Source: Zunongwangia profunda SM-A87 | GTDB lineage: Bacteria > Bacteroidota > Bacteroidia > Flavobacteriales > Flavobacteriaceae | DNA: 64,000 bases | Direction of reading: 5' to 3' | Assembly: GCF_000023465.1 (NCBI RefSeq) | Contig: NC_014041.1 | Location: 1,819,001-1,883,000, forward strand | Position numbers and translations under genes: made by a program | Notes under the pieces: generated by a model | Told to the model about the DNA's origin: nothing | What the model saw: the letters and a program-made list of their open reading frames with translations, nothing else | The model's database searches: none | Shown: positions 43,301 to 52,988 of the stretch, in pieces | Position numbering within the stretch: position 1 is the first letter of the stretch | Layout: the number at the start of each line of letters is the position of its first letter

Positions 43301-46117
43301 TTAATACCATCGGCGGGTAAAAAGTCGAATTAAGGTGTTGATATCCAAGGATACTATAAATCGTATTTTCTGATCGTAATTGGGTTGTGCGATTTCCCAA
43401 CCTAAATTTGAATAGACCGGGAAAAAAACCTCAAAATAATCTTCAACCAGGGCGACCCTAATTCCTGAATCGTATAAAAACTTACTATTTTCTCCACTGT
43501 TTTTAACAATTCCGGCGTCGCCATAAGCAAAAATCCATTTCCAGATATTGGTGCTGGCATTTACTGTAGTAATCCATTGGTTAGCATATTCAGGCATTAC
43601 CTGGGATTTAAATCCGCCTTCAGCCATGATAATTTGTTGACTGAATAAACCGTCGCCTTCGCTTCTTCCGTAGTAATTATAATCGAAAAGATAATCTGTT
43701 GGGCGGTCTAAAGCAAAGCTGAAATAATTAGAGTTTTTGGGTAAATCGCTATAAATAAAAGTCCCGCCATAAAAACGAAGATTGATTTGACGGTTATTTT
43801 TAAATAGTTTACGATATTGGAGCGTAAGTGAAACCTTACTGAAGTTTTCTGCTAATTGATAATCGATAACTGCTGAAGTATGATCTACCAGGTAAGAGTT
43901 GCTAAAGCCATAACGAACATTAAAAACATTGTAATTTGGTGCGGTTTGGTTTTGATCAAAAGGATTTTTATCCCTGTTCACATTAATATTTCGAATAGAT
44001 AAGCTTTGTCGCTCGTTGTTTCTTAAATTCTGTGGCCTAAAAACGAAATTTAGATAAGGCGTGTATCGGTGGTAAAAAAGATCATAAGCGTACGAAAAGC
44101 GGTTTCCACCAATTCCTAAGCGAATGGTTCGCAGATCCCGGTTATGATACCGCCAGGTGTAATCGATGTTAGCGCTTCCTACTACAGTGTTACTATTAAA
44201 ACCATATTTTGGAGAAATTTTAAAACTAAAATCTTTGGCTAGAAAAGTGGTATTGTACATTTTGGGACCTATGGCGATGCCGTCATACAGATTATAATCA
44301 AATTCTGGAGTAAAAAATATCTGGGCATATTTGGGATCTTCGATATCTTCCAATAACCTAAACTGTATCGGTTTATTAAAAAGTTTACTAACCCCTCTAA
44401 AATTATTACGCTGATTGTATTCAGGGATGATTTGCTCGTAGTTTAAAGCAATTCTTTCGGCATCATTTCTGGGGATAGTAATTTGTTTTTCTTTATCGAT
44501 ACTATCGACCCATATTTTGTAAACTATTTTATCGTCTTTAATACCGTAAAGGGAAACAGGCATGTTGTTATTTCTCTTATTTTTAATGGTAACTTGAAGT
44601 GAATCTTTACGCTTTTTAAGTTTCGTGATTTTAAAATCAATTTTCTTACTGGTATTCACATAATCATTAAAAAACCAGTCAATATTTTTATTAGCGTTTT
44701 TTTGCAAAACCGCGGCAAATTCTTTTTCAGTACCAAGCTTTAATTTATTTTCTGAATAAAACTCTGAAATGGATTTTTTAACCGCTTCACTACCTAGATA
44801 ATCTTCAAGATATTTGATTCCTAAACCTGCTTTATAAGGATTGGCGATATTTACATTAAATTTTAAAAGGGAATCTTTATTGCTGCCCAATGGCTGATCG
44901 ATATTTAGCCTGGCCATGTTCATATACAGGAACTGGTACTGATCGTTAAATTCTAAATCGGCAGCATGAAACCATCGTAATCCAATAATTTTACTAAGGC
45001 TGCCAACAAGTTTCATTTTTGGATAATAACGATCTACATAATCGATCATCAAAGAAATAGCGATAGCATCATGAACCCACTGCTCTTGTCTGGGATCCAG
45101 TAGTAAACTATTGTTTAAAAAATTATTGATAATTGTTTTTAATTGCTGAATATCGTAATGAAACCCATCTGGGAACGGCCGTATAAAATCGGGTAACTGG
45201 TTAAGACCATAAACCGGATTTTTTAAATATTCTTCTTTTGTAATCAATAATTTTTGATGCGGATATTCTCCTAGTCGTTCCTGAAGAAAATCAAGAATAC
45301 GAGTAAGGATTAAATCTTTAATCTCGGGTTGTAAACCATCATCATTAAGATTTGTAACAAGCTGATGCATGCCAACTTCTAAAGTTTCAGGCTGATAAGT
45401 TTGTGTAAGCAATAATTCAGATTCTACACGGTTTTCTCCGGTTAATCGAATATGCCTACGATTTCCAGCTGCATAATTGTGAAAAATATCCAAGGCCGTA
45501 GAAGGATAAAATTCTGCTGGTACATCAAGCTGAATATCTAAATTTGCGGGAGGTGTGTATTGTTCTCCTATATCTTTATGACTGTATAATTTCCACGCGC
45601 CATCAAATACCGCAGGGGTGAGGTACCAGAATTTTAGCTTATAATTTCCTTCACCGCTAACCCCAAATCGGGTAAATTTATCACTGGGAACTTTTACACT
45701 ATAATCAAATGTTAGGTGAACTTTTTCGCCAGGTGCCAGGGTTTTACTTAGCTGGACCCTAACAATATCAGGATGATTTTGCGGTCGTATCCAGGCGAGC
45801 TGATTTTTACCCTGCTTTATTTGGTTGATACTGGTGAATCCTTTCTCTTCAGGTTTAGAGAAATGGAATTTACGAATGTATTCCTCCCCAAAACGCTGGG
45901 CCAGGGGAGTGTTCTTATTTTTAAAGGCATTAGCCCAATCGTTTAAATAAAGTTCCTTTAGAGGCTCATTGCTCTTATTTACATAGGTAAGCTGTTGTTT
46001 TATATAAATTATTCTTTCTTCTTTATTTAGCTTCGCATTTATTAAAATTTGATGCTGAGCTATGACAGCATAGATGTTTAAAAAGCAACAAAAGAAAAAT
46101 ACAAAAAAGGTTTTCAA
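43301..46117 (-). CDS. M1-peptidase-like protein fused to a probable outer-membrane beta-barrel
   Basis: A 938-residue exported protein (signal MKTFFVFFFCCFLNIYAVIA; start TTG). Residues about 25-500 follow the M1 aminopeptidase plan: an N-terminal saddle (LYLNDWANAFKNKNTPLAQR), then a helical domain with QEQWVHDAIAISLMIDYVD. No HEXXH zinc motif exists anywhere in the protein, so this domain is probably not an active M1 peptidase. From about 600 to the end, alternating aromatic strands (for example LRTIRLGIGGNRFSYAYDL, INLRFYGGTFIYS) finish with IRLFTRRWY; a terminal aromatic residue is typical of outer-membrane barrels. A barrel anchoring a periplasmic domain is the likeliest reading. Function is unknown. 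Confidence 0.78.
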   Translation of the reverse strand: MKTFFVFFFCCFLNIYAVIAQHQILINAKLNKEERIIYIKQQLTYVNKSNEPLKELYLNDWANAFKNKNTPLAQRFGEEYIRKFHFSKPEEKGFTSINQIKQGKNQLAWIRPQNHPDIVRVQLSKTLAPGEKVHLTFDYSVKVPSDKFTRFGVSGEGNYKLKFWYLTPAVFDGAWKLYSHKDIGEQYTPPANLDIQLDVPAEFYPSTALDIFHNYAAGNRRHIRLTGENRVESELLLTQTYQPETLEVGMHQLVTNLNDDGLQPEIKDLILTRILDFLQERLGEYPHQKLLITKEEYLKNPVYGLNQLPDFIRPFPDGFHYDIQQLKTIINNFLNNSLLLDPRQEQWVHDAIAISLMIDYVDRYYPKMKLVGSLSKIIGLRWFHAADLEFNDQYQFLYMNMARLNIDQPLGSNKDSLLKFNVNIANPYKAGLGIKYLEDYLGSEAVKKSISEFYSENKLKLGTEKEFAAVLQKNANKNIDWFFNDYVNTSKKIDFKITKLKKRKDSLQVTIKNKRNNNMPVSLYGIKDDKIVYKIWVDSIDKEKQITIPRNDAERIALNYEQIIPEYNQRNNFRGVSKLFNKPIQFRLLEDIEDPKYAQIFFTPEFDYNLYDGIAIGPKMYNTTFLAKDFSFKISPKYGFNSNTVVGSANIDYTWRYHNRDLRTIRLGIGGNRFSYAYDLFYHRYTPYLNFVFRPQNLRNNERQSLSIRNINVNRDKNPFDQNQTAPNYNVFNVRYGFSNSYLVDHTSAVIDYQLAENFSKVSLTLQYRKLFKNNRQINLRFYGGTFIYSDLPKNSNYFSFALDRPTDYLFDYNYYGRSEGDGLFSQQIIMAEGGFKSQVMPEYANQWITTVNASTNIWKWIFAYGDAGIVKNSGENSKFLYDSGIRVALVEDYFEVFFPVYSNLGWEIAQPNYDQKIRFIVSLDINTLIRLFTRRWY

Positions 46118-46149
46118 AAGGGACTTTTTAGGTTTTACTCGATAATCGA

Positions 46150-46225
46150 GATTAAATGCTCTGAGGTTTGCCTCGAAATAAAAAATAATCGTATGATAAA
46201 TACCTCATAGGCTTGCCCCAAGGTA
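46150..46225. repeat. Short GAGGcTTGCC-type intergenic repeats
   Basis: TCTGAGGTTTGCCTCGAA near 46162 and TACCTCATAGGCTTGCCCCAAGGTA near 46200 share the TTGCC core. The second contains a small inverted repeat, TACCT/AGGTA. A similar ACTCTGAGGCTTGCCC lies at 62931. They look like a family of small extragenic hairpins. Confidence 0.45.
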
Positions 46226-46267
46226 TTTTACGCTCTACCATATTTACGGAAACTATTGTTTGTTGGT

Positions 46268-46957
46268 TTAGAAATTAGGACTAAGATTATATTCCTCGTA
46301 AAATTTATCCAGAATCTCGATAACTTCTTCAGGGGTATCGACCACCTGCACAAGATCCATATCTGGGGTACTAATATTTTTAAAAGTATCTAATAACGTG
46401 GTTTTTATCCAGTCTACCAAACCACTCCAAAACTCGCTTCCTACCAGTATAATTGGAAATTTATCGATTTTATGGGTCTGTATAAGTGTGATAGCCTCAA
46501 ACAATTCGTCTAAAGTTCCAAATCCCCCGGGCATTACTACAAATCCCTGTGAATATTTTACAAACATCACTTTACGAACAAAAAAGTAGTCGAAGTCTAA
46601 ACTTTTATCATTATCGATATATGGGTTGTCATGCTGCTCAAAAGGTAGTTCAATATTAAGGCCTACAGATGTTCCTCCGGCTAAATGGGCACCTTTATTA
46701 CCAGCTTCCATAATTCCCGGACCACCACCGGTGATGATTCCATAACCGTGATCTACTATTTTTTTGGCAACCTCCTCGGTGAGTTTGTAGTATTTCATAT
46801 CGGGTTTGGTACGGGCAGAACCAAATATGGACACACAAGGTCCAATCTGACTCAGTTTTTCGTAACCACTTACAAATTCGCCCATGATCTTAAAGATCGC
46901 CCAGCTATCGTTTGTTTTTATCTCGTTCCAGGTTTTTCCTCCTTGTTTCGGTATCAT
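46268..46957 (-). CDS. LOG-family protein (TIGR00730)
   Basis: A 229-residue Rossmann-fold protein with ITGGGPGIMEAGNKGAHLAGG near residue 75 and VMPGGFGTLDELFEAITLIQT near residue 140. PGGxGTxxE is the LOG signature (cytokinin riboside 5'-monophosphate phosphoribohydrolase). Bacterial members cleave nucleoside monophosphates such as AMP at the N-glycosidic bond. It follows uvrA by 11 bases and is probably co-transcribed with it. Confidence 0.9.
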   Translation of the reverse strand: MIPKQGGKTWNEIKTNDSWAIFKIMGEFVSGYEKLSQIGPCVSIFGSARTKPDMKYYKLTEEVAKKIVDHGYGIITGGGPGIMEAGNKGAHLAGGTSVGLNIELPFEQHDNPYIDNDKSLDFDYFFVRKVMFVKYSQGFVVMPGGFGTLDELFEAITLIQTHKIDKFPIILVGSEFWSGLVDWIKTTLLDTFKNISTPDMDLVQVVDTPEEVIEILDKFYEEYNLSPNF

Positions 46958-46968
46958 TCTTTAAATCT

Positions 46969-49800
46969 TTATTTCAATTCTTTTTTAAGGAATCTTGCCG
47001 TATGGCTTTTTTTATTCTTGGCTACTTCTTCAGGTGTGCCGGTGATGATGACTTCGCCGCCGCCTTTACCTCCTTCAGGGCCAATATCGATAATATGATC
47101 TGCCATTTTAATGACATCCAGATTATGTTCGATAATTAAAACCGTATTCCCTTTATTGGTTAATTTATTAAGGACTTCCATTAAAACTCGTATGTCTTCA
47201 AAATGAAGTCCGGTTGTGGGTTCGTCTAAAATATAAAATGTATTACCAGTATCACGTTTAGATAACTCGGTTGCTAATTTAATTCGCTGTGCTTCGCCAC
47301 CAGATAAGGTAGTACTTTGCTGTCCCAGGGTAATATAGCCTAAACCAACATTTTTAATCGTATACAGTTTTCTATAGATTTTCGGGATAGGTTCAAAGAA
47401 ATCTGTAGCTTCATCAATGGTCATTTCTAATACATCGGCAATCGATTTTCCTTTATACCGGATTTCTAAAGTTTCGCGGTTAAATCTTTTCCCGTGGCAG
47501 GTTTCACATTCTACATAGACATCGGGCAGGAAATTCATTTCGATTACCCGCAGTCCACCACCTTTACAGGTTTCACAACGTCCGCCTTTTACATTAAAAC
47601 TAAATCTTCCCGGTTTATATCCTCTAATTAAGGCTTCAGGAGTTTTGGCAAAAAGGCTTCTAATTTCAGAAAAAACACCGGTATAAGTCGCAGGGTTACT
47701 TCTTGGTGTTCGCCCAATAGGAGACTGGTTGATGTCGATTACTTTATCGATATGCTCCAAACCTTTAATTTTTTTGTAAGGCTTAGGCTCTTTAACGCCA
47801 TTAAAATAATGTGCATTCATAATCGGGTAAAGCGTTTCGTTGATCAAGGTGGATTTTCCACTTCCTGAAACACCGGTTACCGCAATCATTTTCCCCAAAG
47901 GGAATTCAACCGAAACATTCTTAAGGTTATTCCCCGTAGCTCCTGTTAATTTTATCTTTTTCCCGTTACCTTTTCTTCTTTCTTTCGGAACGGCAATTTC
48001 TCGCTTCCCGCTTAAATAATCGGCGGTAAGCGTCCTGTTTTTTTGCATTTCTGAAGGTGGACCCTGGCTAATAATTTCACCACCATGTTTTCCGGCTTTT
48101 GGACCAATATCGATCACATGATCGGCACGCTCGATCATATCCTTGTCGTGCTCAACAACAATAACTGAATTTCCGATATCCCGCAAAGACTCCAGTGAAT
48201 TAATCAGTTTTTCGTTATCACGTTGGTGAAGACCAATACTTGGTTCATCTAAGATATAAAGTACACCAACCAGTTGAGAACCTATTTGCGTGGCTAATCT
48301 TATACGTTGTGCTTCACCACCCGATAAACTTTTTGAGCTGCGGTTAAGGTTTAAATAGGTAAGTCCAACATCTTCCAGGAATTGGAGTCGGGTCCTAATT
48401 TCCTTTACCACTTCAGTACCGATTTTCTTTTGTTTTTCTGAGAGTCGGTCTTCCAGATCTTCAAAAAGCGCCACTAAATCACTAATATCAAGATTCGCTA
48501 ATTCGGCAATATTTTTATTATCGATTTTAAAATATAGTGATTCTTTTTTTAATCGGGTACCGCTACAGGTAGGACATTCGATCTTATCCATGTATTCTTT
48601 AGCCCAGCGGCGTAAAGAAGAAGAATCGTTATTCTTATAGGTTTCTTCAATAAATGTAGCAACACCTTCAAAATCGATTTTATATTCCCGGGTGATCCCT
48701 ATGGTTTTCGATTCTTTGCTGAATTTCTCTTTCCCACCATTCATGATCATATTCATGGCTTCCTGTGGAATTTTTTCGATAGGATCGGTGAGGCTAAAAT
48801 CAAAACGTTCTGCAATAAGCTGAAGTTGGGAGAAAACCCAGTTCTTTTTTTGCGGGCCATGCGGAGCTAAGCCTCCATTTTTGATCGATTTTGTTTTATC
48901 AGGAATAATCCGGTCTTCATTCACCTTATAAAGCGTTCCAATCCCACTACAGCTGGGGCAGGCTCCTTTTGGTGAATTAAATGAAAAGGTATTTGGTTCT
49001 GGATTTGGATAAGAAATTCCGGTAGTAGGACACATTAAATTTCTACTAAAAAACCGTACCTCGCCAGTTTCCTGTTCCATGATCATTAGCACATCATCAC
49101 CATGATACATGGCTGTTTTTATGCTTTCGTCCAGACGTTTTTGCGCATCGGTATTATCGTCGATTTTTAGTCGATCGATTACAATTTCAATATCATGCGT
49201 TTTGTATCGATCCAGCTTCATCCCTTTTACAATATCCCGAATTTCACCGTTGGTTCTTACTTTTACAAAACCCTGTTTGGCGATATTTTCGAATAGTTCG
49301 CGGTAATGTCCTTTTCTGGAACGAATCACGGGAGCCAAAACACTTACACGTTTGTCCTTATAATGTTCGATAATCAAATCCTTAATCTGAGTATCGGTAT
49401 AACTTACCATTTTCTCACCGGTATTGTAACTATAGGCTTCACCGGCTCGGGCAAAAAGTAGCCTTAAAAAATCGTAAATTTCAGTAATGGTTCCCACGGT
49501 ACTACGCGGATTCTTACTGGTGGTTTTTTGCTCGATCGCAATTACCGGGGAAAGCCCTTCAATTTTATCAACATCGGGGCGCTCTAAACCCCCAAGAAAT
49601 TGGCGTGCGTAGGCAGAAAATGTTTCAATATATCGGCGTTGGCCTTCAGCATAAATCGTATCAAAAGCTAGAGAAGATTTTCCGGAACCCGAAAGTCCTG
49701 TAATCACGACTAATTTCTCGCGAGGAATTTCTACGTCAATATTCTTTAAATTATGAACTCTGGCTCCTAAAACCTCTATTTTTTCTTCAGTTTTCGTCAT
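46969..49800 (-). CDS. uvrA: Excinuclease ABC subunit UvrA
   Basis: A 943-residue UvrA, normal length. It has two ABC modules: Walker A motifs [12 protein letters not shown] near residue 35 and [13 protein letters not shown] in the second half, signatures [12 protein letters not shown] and [12 protein letters not shown], and zinc-finger cysteines in CPTC-like [14 protein letters not shown] and CETCHGKR. It recognises DNA damage as a dimer with UvrB. The ATG at 49800 (MTKTEEK) is preferred; a TATCTTTG box at 49818-49825 would leave almost no leader for the ATG at 49809. The LOG gene follows after 11 bases. Confidence 0.97.
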   Translation of the reverse strand: MTKTEEKIEVLGARVHNLKNIDVEIPREKLVVITGLSGSGKSSLAFDTIYAEGQRRYIETFSAYARQFLGGLERPDVDKIEGLSPVIAIEQKTTSKNPRSTVGTITEIYDFLRLLFARAGEAYSYNTGEKMVSYTDTQIKDLIIEHYKDKRVSVLAPVIRSRKGHYRELFENIAKQGFVKVRTNGEIRDIVKGMKLDRYKTHDIEIVIDRLKIDDNTDAQKRLDESIKTAMYHGDDVLMIMEQETGEVRFFSRNLMCPTTGISYPNPEPNTFSFNSPKGACPSCSGIGTLYKVNEDRIIPDKTKSIKNGGLAPHGPQKKNWVFSQLQLIAERFDFSLTDPIEKIPQEAMNMIMNGGKEKFSKESKTIGITREYKIDFEGVATFIEETYKNNDSSSLRRWAKEYMDKIECPTCSGTRLKKESLYFKIDNKNIAELANLDISDLVALFEDLEDRLSEKQKKIGTEVVKEIRTRLQFLEDVGLTYLNLNRSSKSLSGGEAQRIRLATQIGSQLVGVLYILDEPSIGLHQRDNEKLINSLESLRDIGNSVIVVEHDKDMIERADHVIDIGPKAGKHGGEIISQGPPSEMQKNRTLTADYLSGKREIAVPKERRKGNGKKIKLTGATGNNLKNVSVEFPLGKMIAVTGVSGSGKSTLINETLYPIMNAHYFNGVKEPKPYKKIKGLEHIDKVIDINQSPIGRTPRSNPATYTGVFSEIRSLFAKTPEALIRGYKPGRFSFNVKGGRCETCKGGGLRVIEMNFLPDVYVECETCHGKRFNRETLEIRYKGKSIADVLEMTIDEATDFFEPIPKIYRKLYTIKNVGLGYITLGQQSTTLSGGEAQRIKLATELSKRDTGNTFYILDEPTTGLHFEDIRVLMEVLNKLTNKGNTVLIIEHNLDVIKMADHIIDIGPEGGKGGGEVIITGTPEEVAKNKKSHTARFLKKELK

Positions 49801-49817
49801 ATTTTTCATCAAGATCG

Positions 49818-49825
49818 CAAAGATA
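49818..49825 (-). promoter_or_regulatory. -7 box of uvrA
   Basis: A perfect TATCTTTG on the minus strand lies 17 bases before the chosen ATG. A TTAG about 20 bases upstream may serve as -33. No SOS-box-like operator was recognised. Confidence 0.5.
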
Positions 49826-49917
49826 CTCAATGCATTGCTAACTAAAAAGTAAGCAAAGTTTTACCATTGTTAATTTCAATTTAAATTTGGTTGAATTTTT
49901 AGAATTTTGATAAGCAA

Positions 49918-50511
49918 TTATTGTTCCAGTAGTTCTTTTTTCCGTTGTTCTGAAAAAGCTTCAAGTTCTGCAAAAAAGCGGTAGAATTCATCTTTAAATT
50001 CCTTATAATACTCGCGAAGTTCGTTTACAGATTCGTCCATTTTCGATTTAAACTTGGTGCGCTGATTCATCTGGGATAAAATAAGCCCAATTCCGTCTAT
50101 TGTTGAATAGGTTACCAGCCAATTGTGTTTAATCATGTAAGGCATAAAGTTTTTTACGCGTGTAGGCAAAACTTCTGGATTGCTTTGGATGAGATCGTAA
50201 AAATCCTGACTGTATTTTTCCAATTTCGTTTCGTGAAAATCCTGCCAGTTCGCGGCTAGAAAATGATCGTATAAAATATCGACAATTACTGTGCTGTAAT
50301 GTGAATATTTATCGAAAAGCCGGTGTACACTTTGATGTACAATAGGGTGGGAGTCGGTAAACTCATCGATATTGCGGTGTAAAGTGATTCCCTGTTGGAT
50401 AGAAACCGGATAATCCAAATACTTTTTTCCTTTTACAGAATCGGCAATAAAATTACCGATTTTCAGCATGTCATTTTCGCCAGAAAGATAAATGTGGGCA
50501 AGATAATTCAT
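49918..50511 (-). CDS. Acyl carrier protein phosphodiesterase (AcpH-like)
   Basis: A 197-residue protein starting MNYLAHIYLSGENDMLKIGN, then FIADSVKGK, QQGITLHRNIDEFTDSHPIV and VIVDILYDHFLA. The His and Asp residues of these blocks match the HD-like metal site of the AcpH (DUF479) family, which removes phosphopantetheine from ACP. The ATG at 50511 is preferred over a GTG two codons upstream. It is divergent from glmM, with 116 bases between starts. Confidence 0.9.
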   Translation of the reverse strand: MNYLAHIYLSGENDMLKIGNFIADSVKGKKYLDYPVSIQQGITLHRNIDEFTDSHPIVHQSVHRLFDKYSHYSTVIVDILYDHFLAANWQDFHETKLEKYSQDFYDLIQSNPEVLPTRVKNFMPYMIKHNWLVTYSTIDGIGLILSQMNQRTKFKSKMDESVNELREYYKEFKDEFYRFFAELEAFSEQRKKELLEQ

Positions 50512-50554
50512 TGCCACAAGATAAGGAATCTACTTCATTAAGTTTTGTTAAGAT

Positions 50555-50585
50555 TTTGAGCTGGCGATGCTTCCTGCTATATTTG
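50555..50585 (+). promoter_or_regulatory. Promoter of glmM
   Basis: TTTG at 50555-50558, a 19-base spacer and TATATTTG at 50578-50585 match the Bacteroidetes promoter exactly. The ATG lies 42 bases downstream. Confidence 0.78.
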
Positions 50586-50627
50586 TAAAGAAGCTAATGA
50601 GCTTTTAGAAACAAACAAATTTAGAAC

Positions 50628-52013
50628 ATGAGCTTAATAAAATCTATTTCAGGAATACGTGGAACTATTGGTGGTAAAATTGGTGATAACCTCACCCCAA
50701 TCGATACTGTAAAATTTGCCGCAGCTTACGGTACCTGGTTAAAAAGAACTTACAATAAAGAGAATTTAAAGGTAGTAATTGGTCGTGATGCCAGAATCTC
50801 TGGTAGCATGATCCAGCAACTGACTGTAAACACATTGATTGGCTTAGGGATTGATGTCGTGGATATCGATCTATCGACAACACCTACGGTAGAAATTGCC
50901 GTGCCATTAGAAGAAGCTGATGGCGGAATTATCCTTACCGCTAGTCATAATCCCAAGCAATGGAATGCCTTAAAATTACTGAATAATAAAGGTGAATTTC
51001 TAAGTGGGGAAGACGGTGCTAAAATCCTGGAAATTGCAGAAAGTGATGATTTTAATTTTGTAGAGGTAGATGATCTGGGACAAATCACTAAAATCGAGGA
51101 TTATATCGACCGTCATATTGAGGAGGTTTTAAAGCTGCAATTAGTTGATCCTGAAAAAATCAAATCTGCTAAATTTAAAGTAGTGGTAGATGCGGTGAAT
51201 TCTACCGGAGGAATAGCTATTCCTAAGCTACTGAAGAAATTAGGCGCTGAGGTTATAGAATTATACTGTGAGCCTAATGGTCATTTTCCTCATAATCCAG
51301 AACCGCTAAAAGAGCATCTTACCGATATTTGCGAGTTGGTAAAAAAGGAGGATGCAGATTTTGGAGTAGTGGTAGATCCCGATGTAGATCGTTTAGCATT
51401 TATTGATGAAAATGGAGAAATGTTTGGTGAAGAATATACACTTGTGGCTTGTGCCGATTTTGTATTGAGAAAAACACCGGGGGACACGGTCAGTAACTTA
51501 TCGTCTTCCCGAGCTTTACGTGATGTTACCCAAAAGCATGGCGGAAATTATAAAGCCAGTGCCGTAGGAGAAGTAAATGTGGTAACACTAATGAAAGAAA
51601 GTAATGCCGTGATTGGAGGAGAAGGCAATGGCGGGATTATTTATCCTGAATCGCATTATGGTCGAGATAGTTTGGTAGGCGTGGCCTTGTTTTTAACTTA
51701 TTTAGCCGAAAGAAAAGTAAAAGTTTCTGAACTGCGAGCTGAGTATCCGGCATATTATATGAGCAAAAATAAAATTGAGTTAACTCCGCAAATTGATGTT
51801 GATTCCATTTTAAAAGCTATGAAAGAAAAATATGCCAAAGAAGAAATTAGTACGGTTGATGGTGTTAAAATCGATTTTCCGGAAAATTGGGTGCATCTTC
51901 GAAAATCGAATACAGAGCCTATTATTAGAATTTATACCGAAGCAAAATCCCAACAAAAAGCTGATGAATTAGCACAACAAATGATTGGAGAGATTAAGGA
52001 GATTGTGGGATAG
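50628..52013 (+). CDS. glmM: Phosphoglucosamine mutase
   Basis: A 461-residue alpha-D-phosphohexomutase. The phosphoserine loop is ILTASHNPKQWNALK near residue 100, the Mg2+ loop is VDPDVDRLAFIDENG near 250, the sugar-binding loop is GGEGNGGIIYP near 335, and the phosphate loop RKSNTEPIIRIYTEA is near the C terminus. GlmM converts glucosamine 6-phosphate to the 1-phosphate for UDP-GlcNAc. The NGG variant of the sugar loop favours GlmM over a phosphomannomutase. It is monocistronic. Confidence 0.92.
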   Translation: MSLIKSISGIRGTIGGKIGDNLTPIDTVKFAAAYGTWLKRTYNKENLKVVIGRDARISGSMIQQLTVNTLIGLGIDVVDIDLSTTPTVEIAVPLEEADGGIILTASHNPKQWNALKLLNNKGEFLSGEDGAKILEIAESDDFNFVEVDDLGQITKIEDYIDRHIEEVLKLQLVDPEKIKSAKFKVVVDAVNSTGGIAIPKLLKKLGAEVIELYCEPNGHFPHNPEPLKEHLTDICELVKKEDADFGVVVDPDVDRLAFIDENGEMFGEEYTLVACADFVLRKTPGDTVSNLSSSRALRDVTQKHGGNYKASAVGEVNVVTLMKESNAVIGGEGNGGIIYPESHYGRDSLVGVALFLTYLAERKVKVSELRAEYPAYYMSKNKIELTPQIDVDSILKAMKEKYAKEEISTVDGVKIDFPENWVHLRKSNTEPIIRIYTEAKSQQKADELAQQMIGEIKEIVG

Positions 52014-52120
52014 GTTTTGGTTACGGTTTATAGTTTGAATTAGCTGTCAGTTCGATTTTAATGTAGGATAGTGGAATTGAAATTGTACCGAGAATCAGAT
52101 TGAAGTTAGCGTTTTAAAAC

Positions 52121-52180
52121 CACTTCTCGATACAAATCTTTTCGTTTCAATCTAAGATTTGTTACGGGAATTGAGCATTT
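52121..52180. repeat. REP-like palindrome related to the 26.5-kb repeats
   Basis: CACTTCTCGATAC at 52121-52133 is the same opening as in the 180-base repeats. It is followed by the perfect stem ACAAATCTT/AAGATTTGT (52132-52140, 52154-52162). An upstream GTACCGAGAA is nearly the complement of TTCTCGATAC, extending the fold. Confidence 0.6.
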
Positions 52181-52296
52181 TAGAAAAAAGTGTATTGAAT
52201 CTTGAGTGGTGCATGGTTGAGGTATGTTATAGATGTATTGCTTCAAAAGAATCTAAGAGACTAGAGAATTAGAAATAATAGTTGAAAATAAAAAAT

Positions 52297-52803
52297 ATGA
52301 TTGGTTTTTTAATTCTGGTTTTTCTATTTCTCTTTTTAGTTTGGTTTTTATTATCAAAATTTATTTTTTATCCACTTTTTTTCAAACCAAAATATTTTAT
52401 TGATGATGCGAAGGCTTTTTTGGAAGAAAAAGATTGCTCGTTTTTAGCCATAACTACAGTTAGTAAATCAACAGCTTTAGCGTATTTTTCTAACCTTAAG
52501 AAAGGCTTTTCAATAGATGATTTAATAAAAATACGATCTCATTTTAAGTTGATAGGGCTTGCTGCCGATGAATCCAGTCTTGAAGTTTTTTATGTTCAAA
52601 TCACTAAATATTTGGGTTTACCGTTTTCTAAAAATCAGATGAAATTTAATCGAAAGAAGTCATCTGAAATTTCAGCAGAAGAAAAAGAACAGTATTTGCA
52701 AAAGCGGGTATATTTTACAAATCAATGTCCTGCTTGTAAGGCTTCTATATCAAATAAAGATGAGATTTGCGCTAACTGCGGATTATTTTTAAACGCGAAA
52801 TAG
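52297..52803 (+). CDS. Membrane protein with C-terminal zinc ribbon
   Basis: A 168-residue protein from the ATG at 52297 (MIGFLILVFLFLFLV). One or two hydrophobic segments fill the first 35 residues, followed by a soluble, Lys-rich domain. The C terminus has CPACKASISNKDEICANCG, a four-Cys zinc ribbon. Probably a single-pass inner-membrane protein with the ribbon in the cytoplasm. The family is unknown to me. A TTG at 52282 is a less likely start. Confidence 0.7.
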   Translation: MIGFLILVFLFLFLVWFLLSKFIFYPLFFKPKYFIDDAKAFLEEKDCSFLAITTVSKSTALAYFSNLKKGFSIDDLIKIRSHFKLIGLAADESSLEVFYVQITKYLGLPFSKNQMKFNRKKSSEISAEEKEQYLQKRVYFTNQCPACKASISNKDEICANCGLFLNAK

Positions 52804-52818
52804 ATTTTAAAATAATAT

Positions 52819-52859
52819 AAAACCTCACAGGTTTCCAAAACCTGTGAGGTTTGTTTTTT
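52819..52859 (+). terminator. Terminator after the zinc-ribbon gene
   Basis: AAACCTCACAGGTTT and AAACCTGTGAGGTTT form a long stem, followed by GTTTTTTT. This same AACCTCACAGGTT hairpin type is frequent in Bacteroidetes intergenic DNA, so it may also be a repeat element. Confidence 0.85.
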
Positions 52860-52988
52860 AAATAAATTTCTCAACTTGTAGATCGTCTGTTTTTGAGGCA
52901 GCGGTGAAATGACATTTTTTGATCATTGTTTACTGTTAATTGCTAATTGTTCTCTGCCTACTGCTACTGTTCACTGCAAACTTCACAT

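Noticed and set aside
46685-47098. A plus-strand frame spanning the LOG and uvrA boundary
   Set aside because: It crosses the ends of two well-defined minus-strand genes and shows no protein features.
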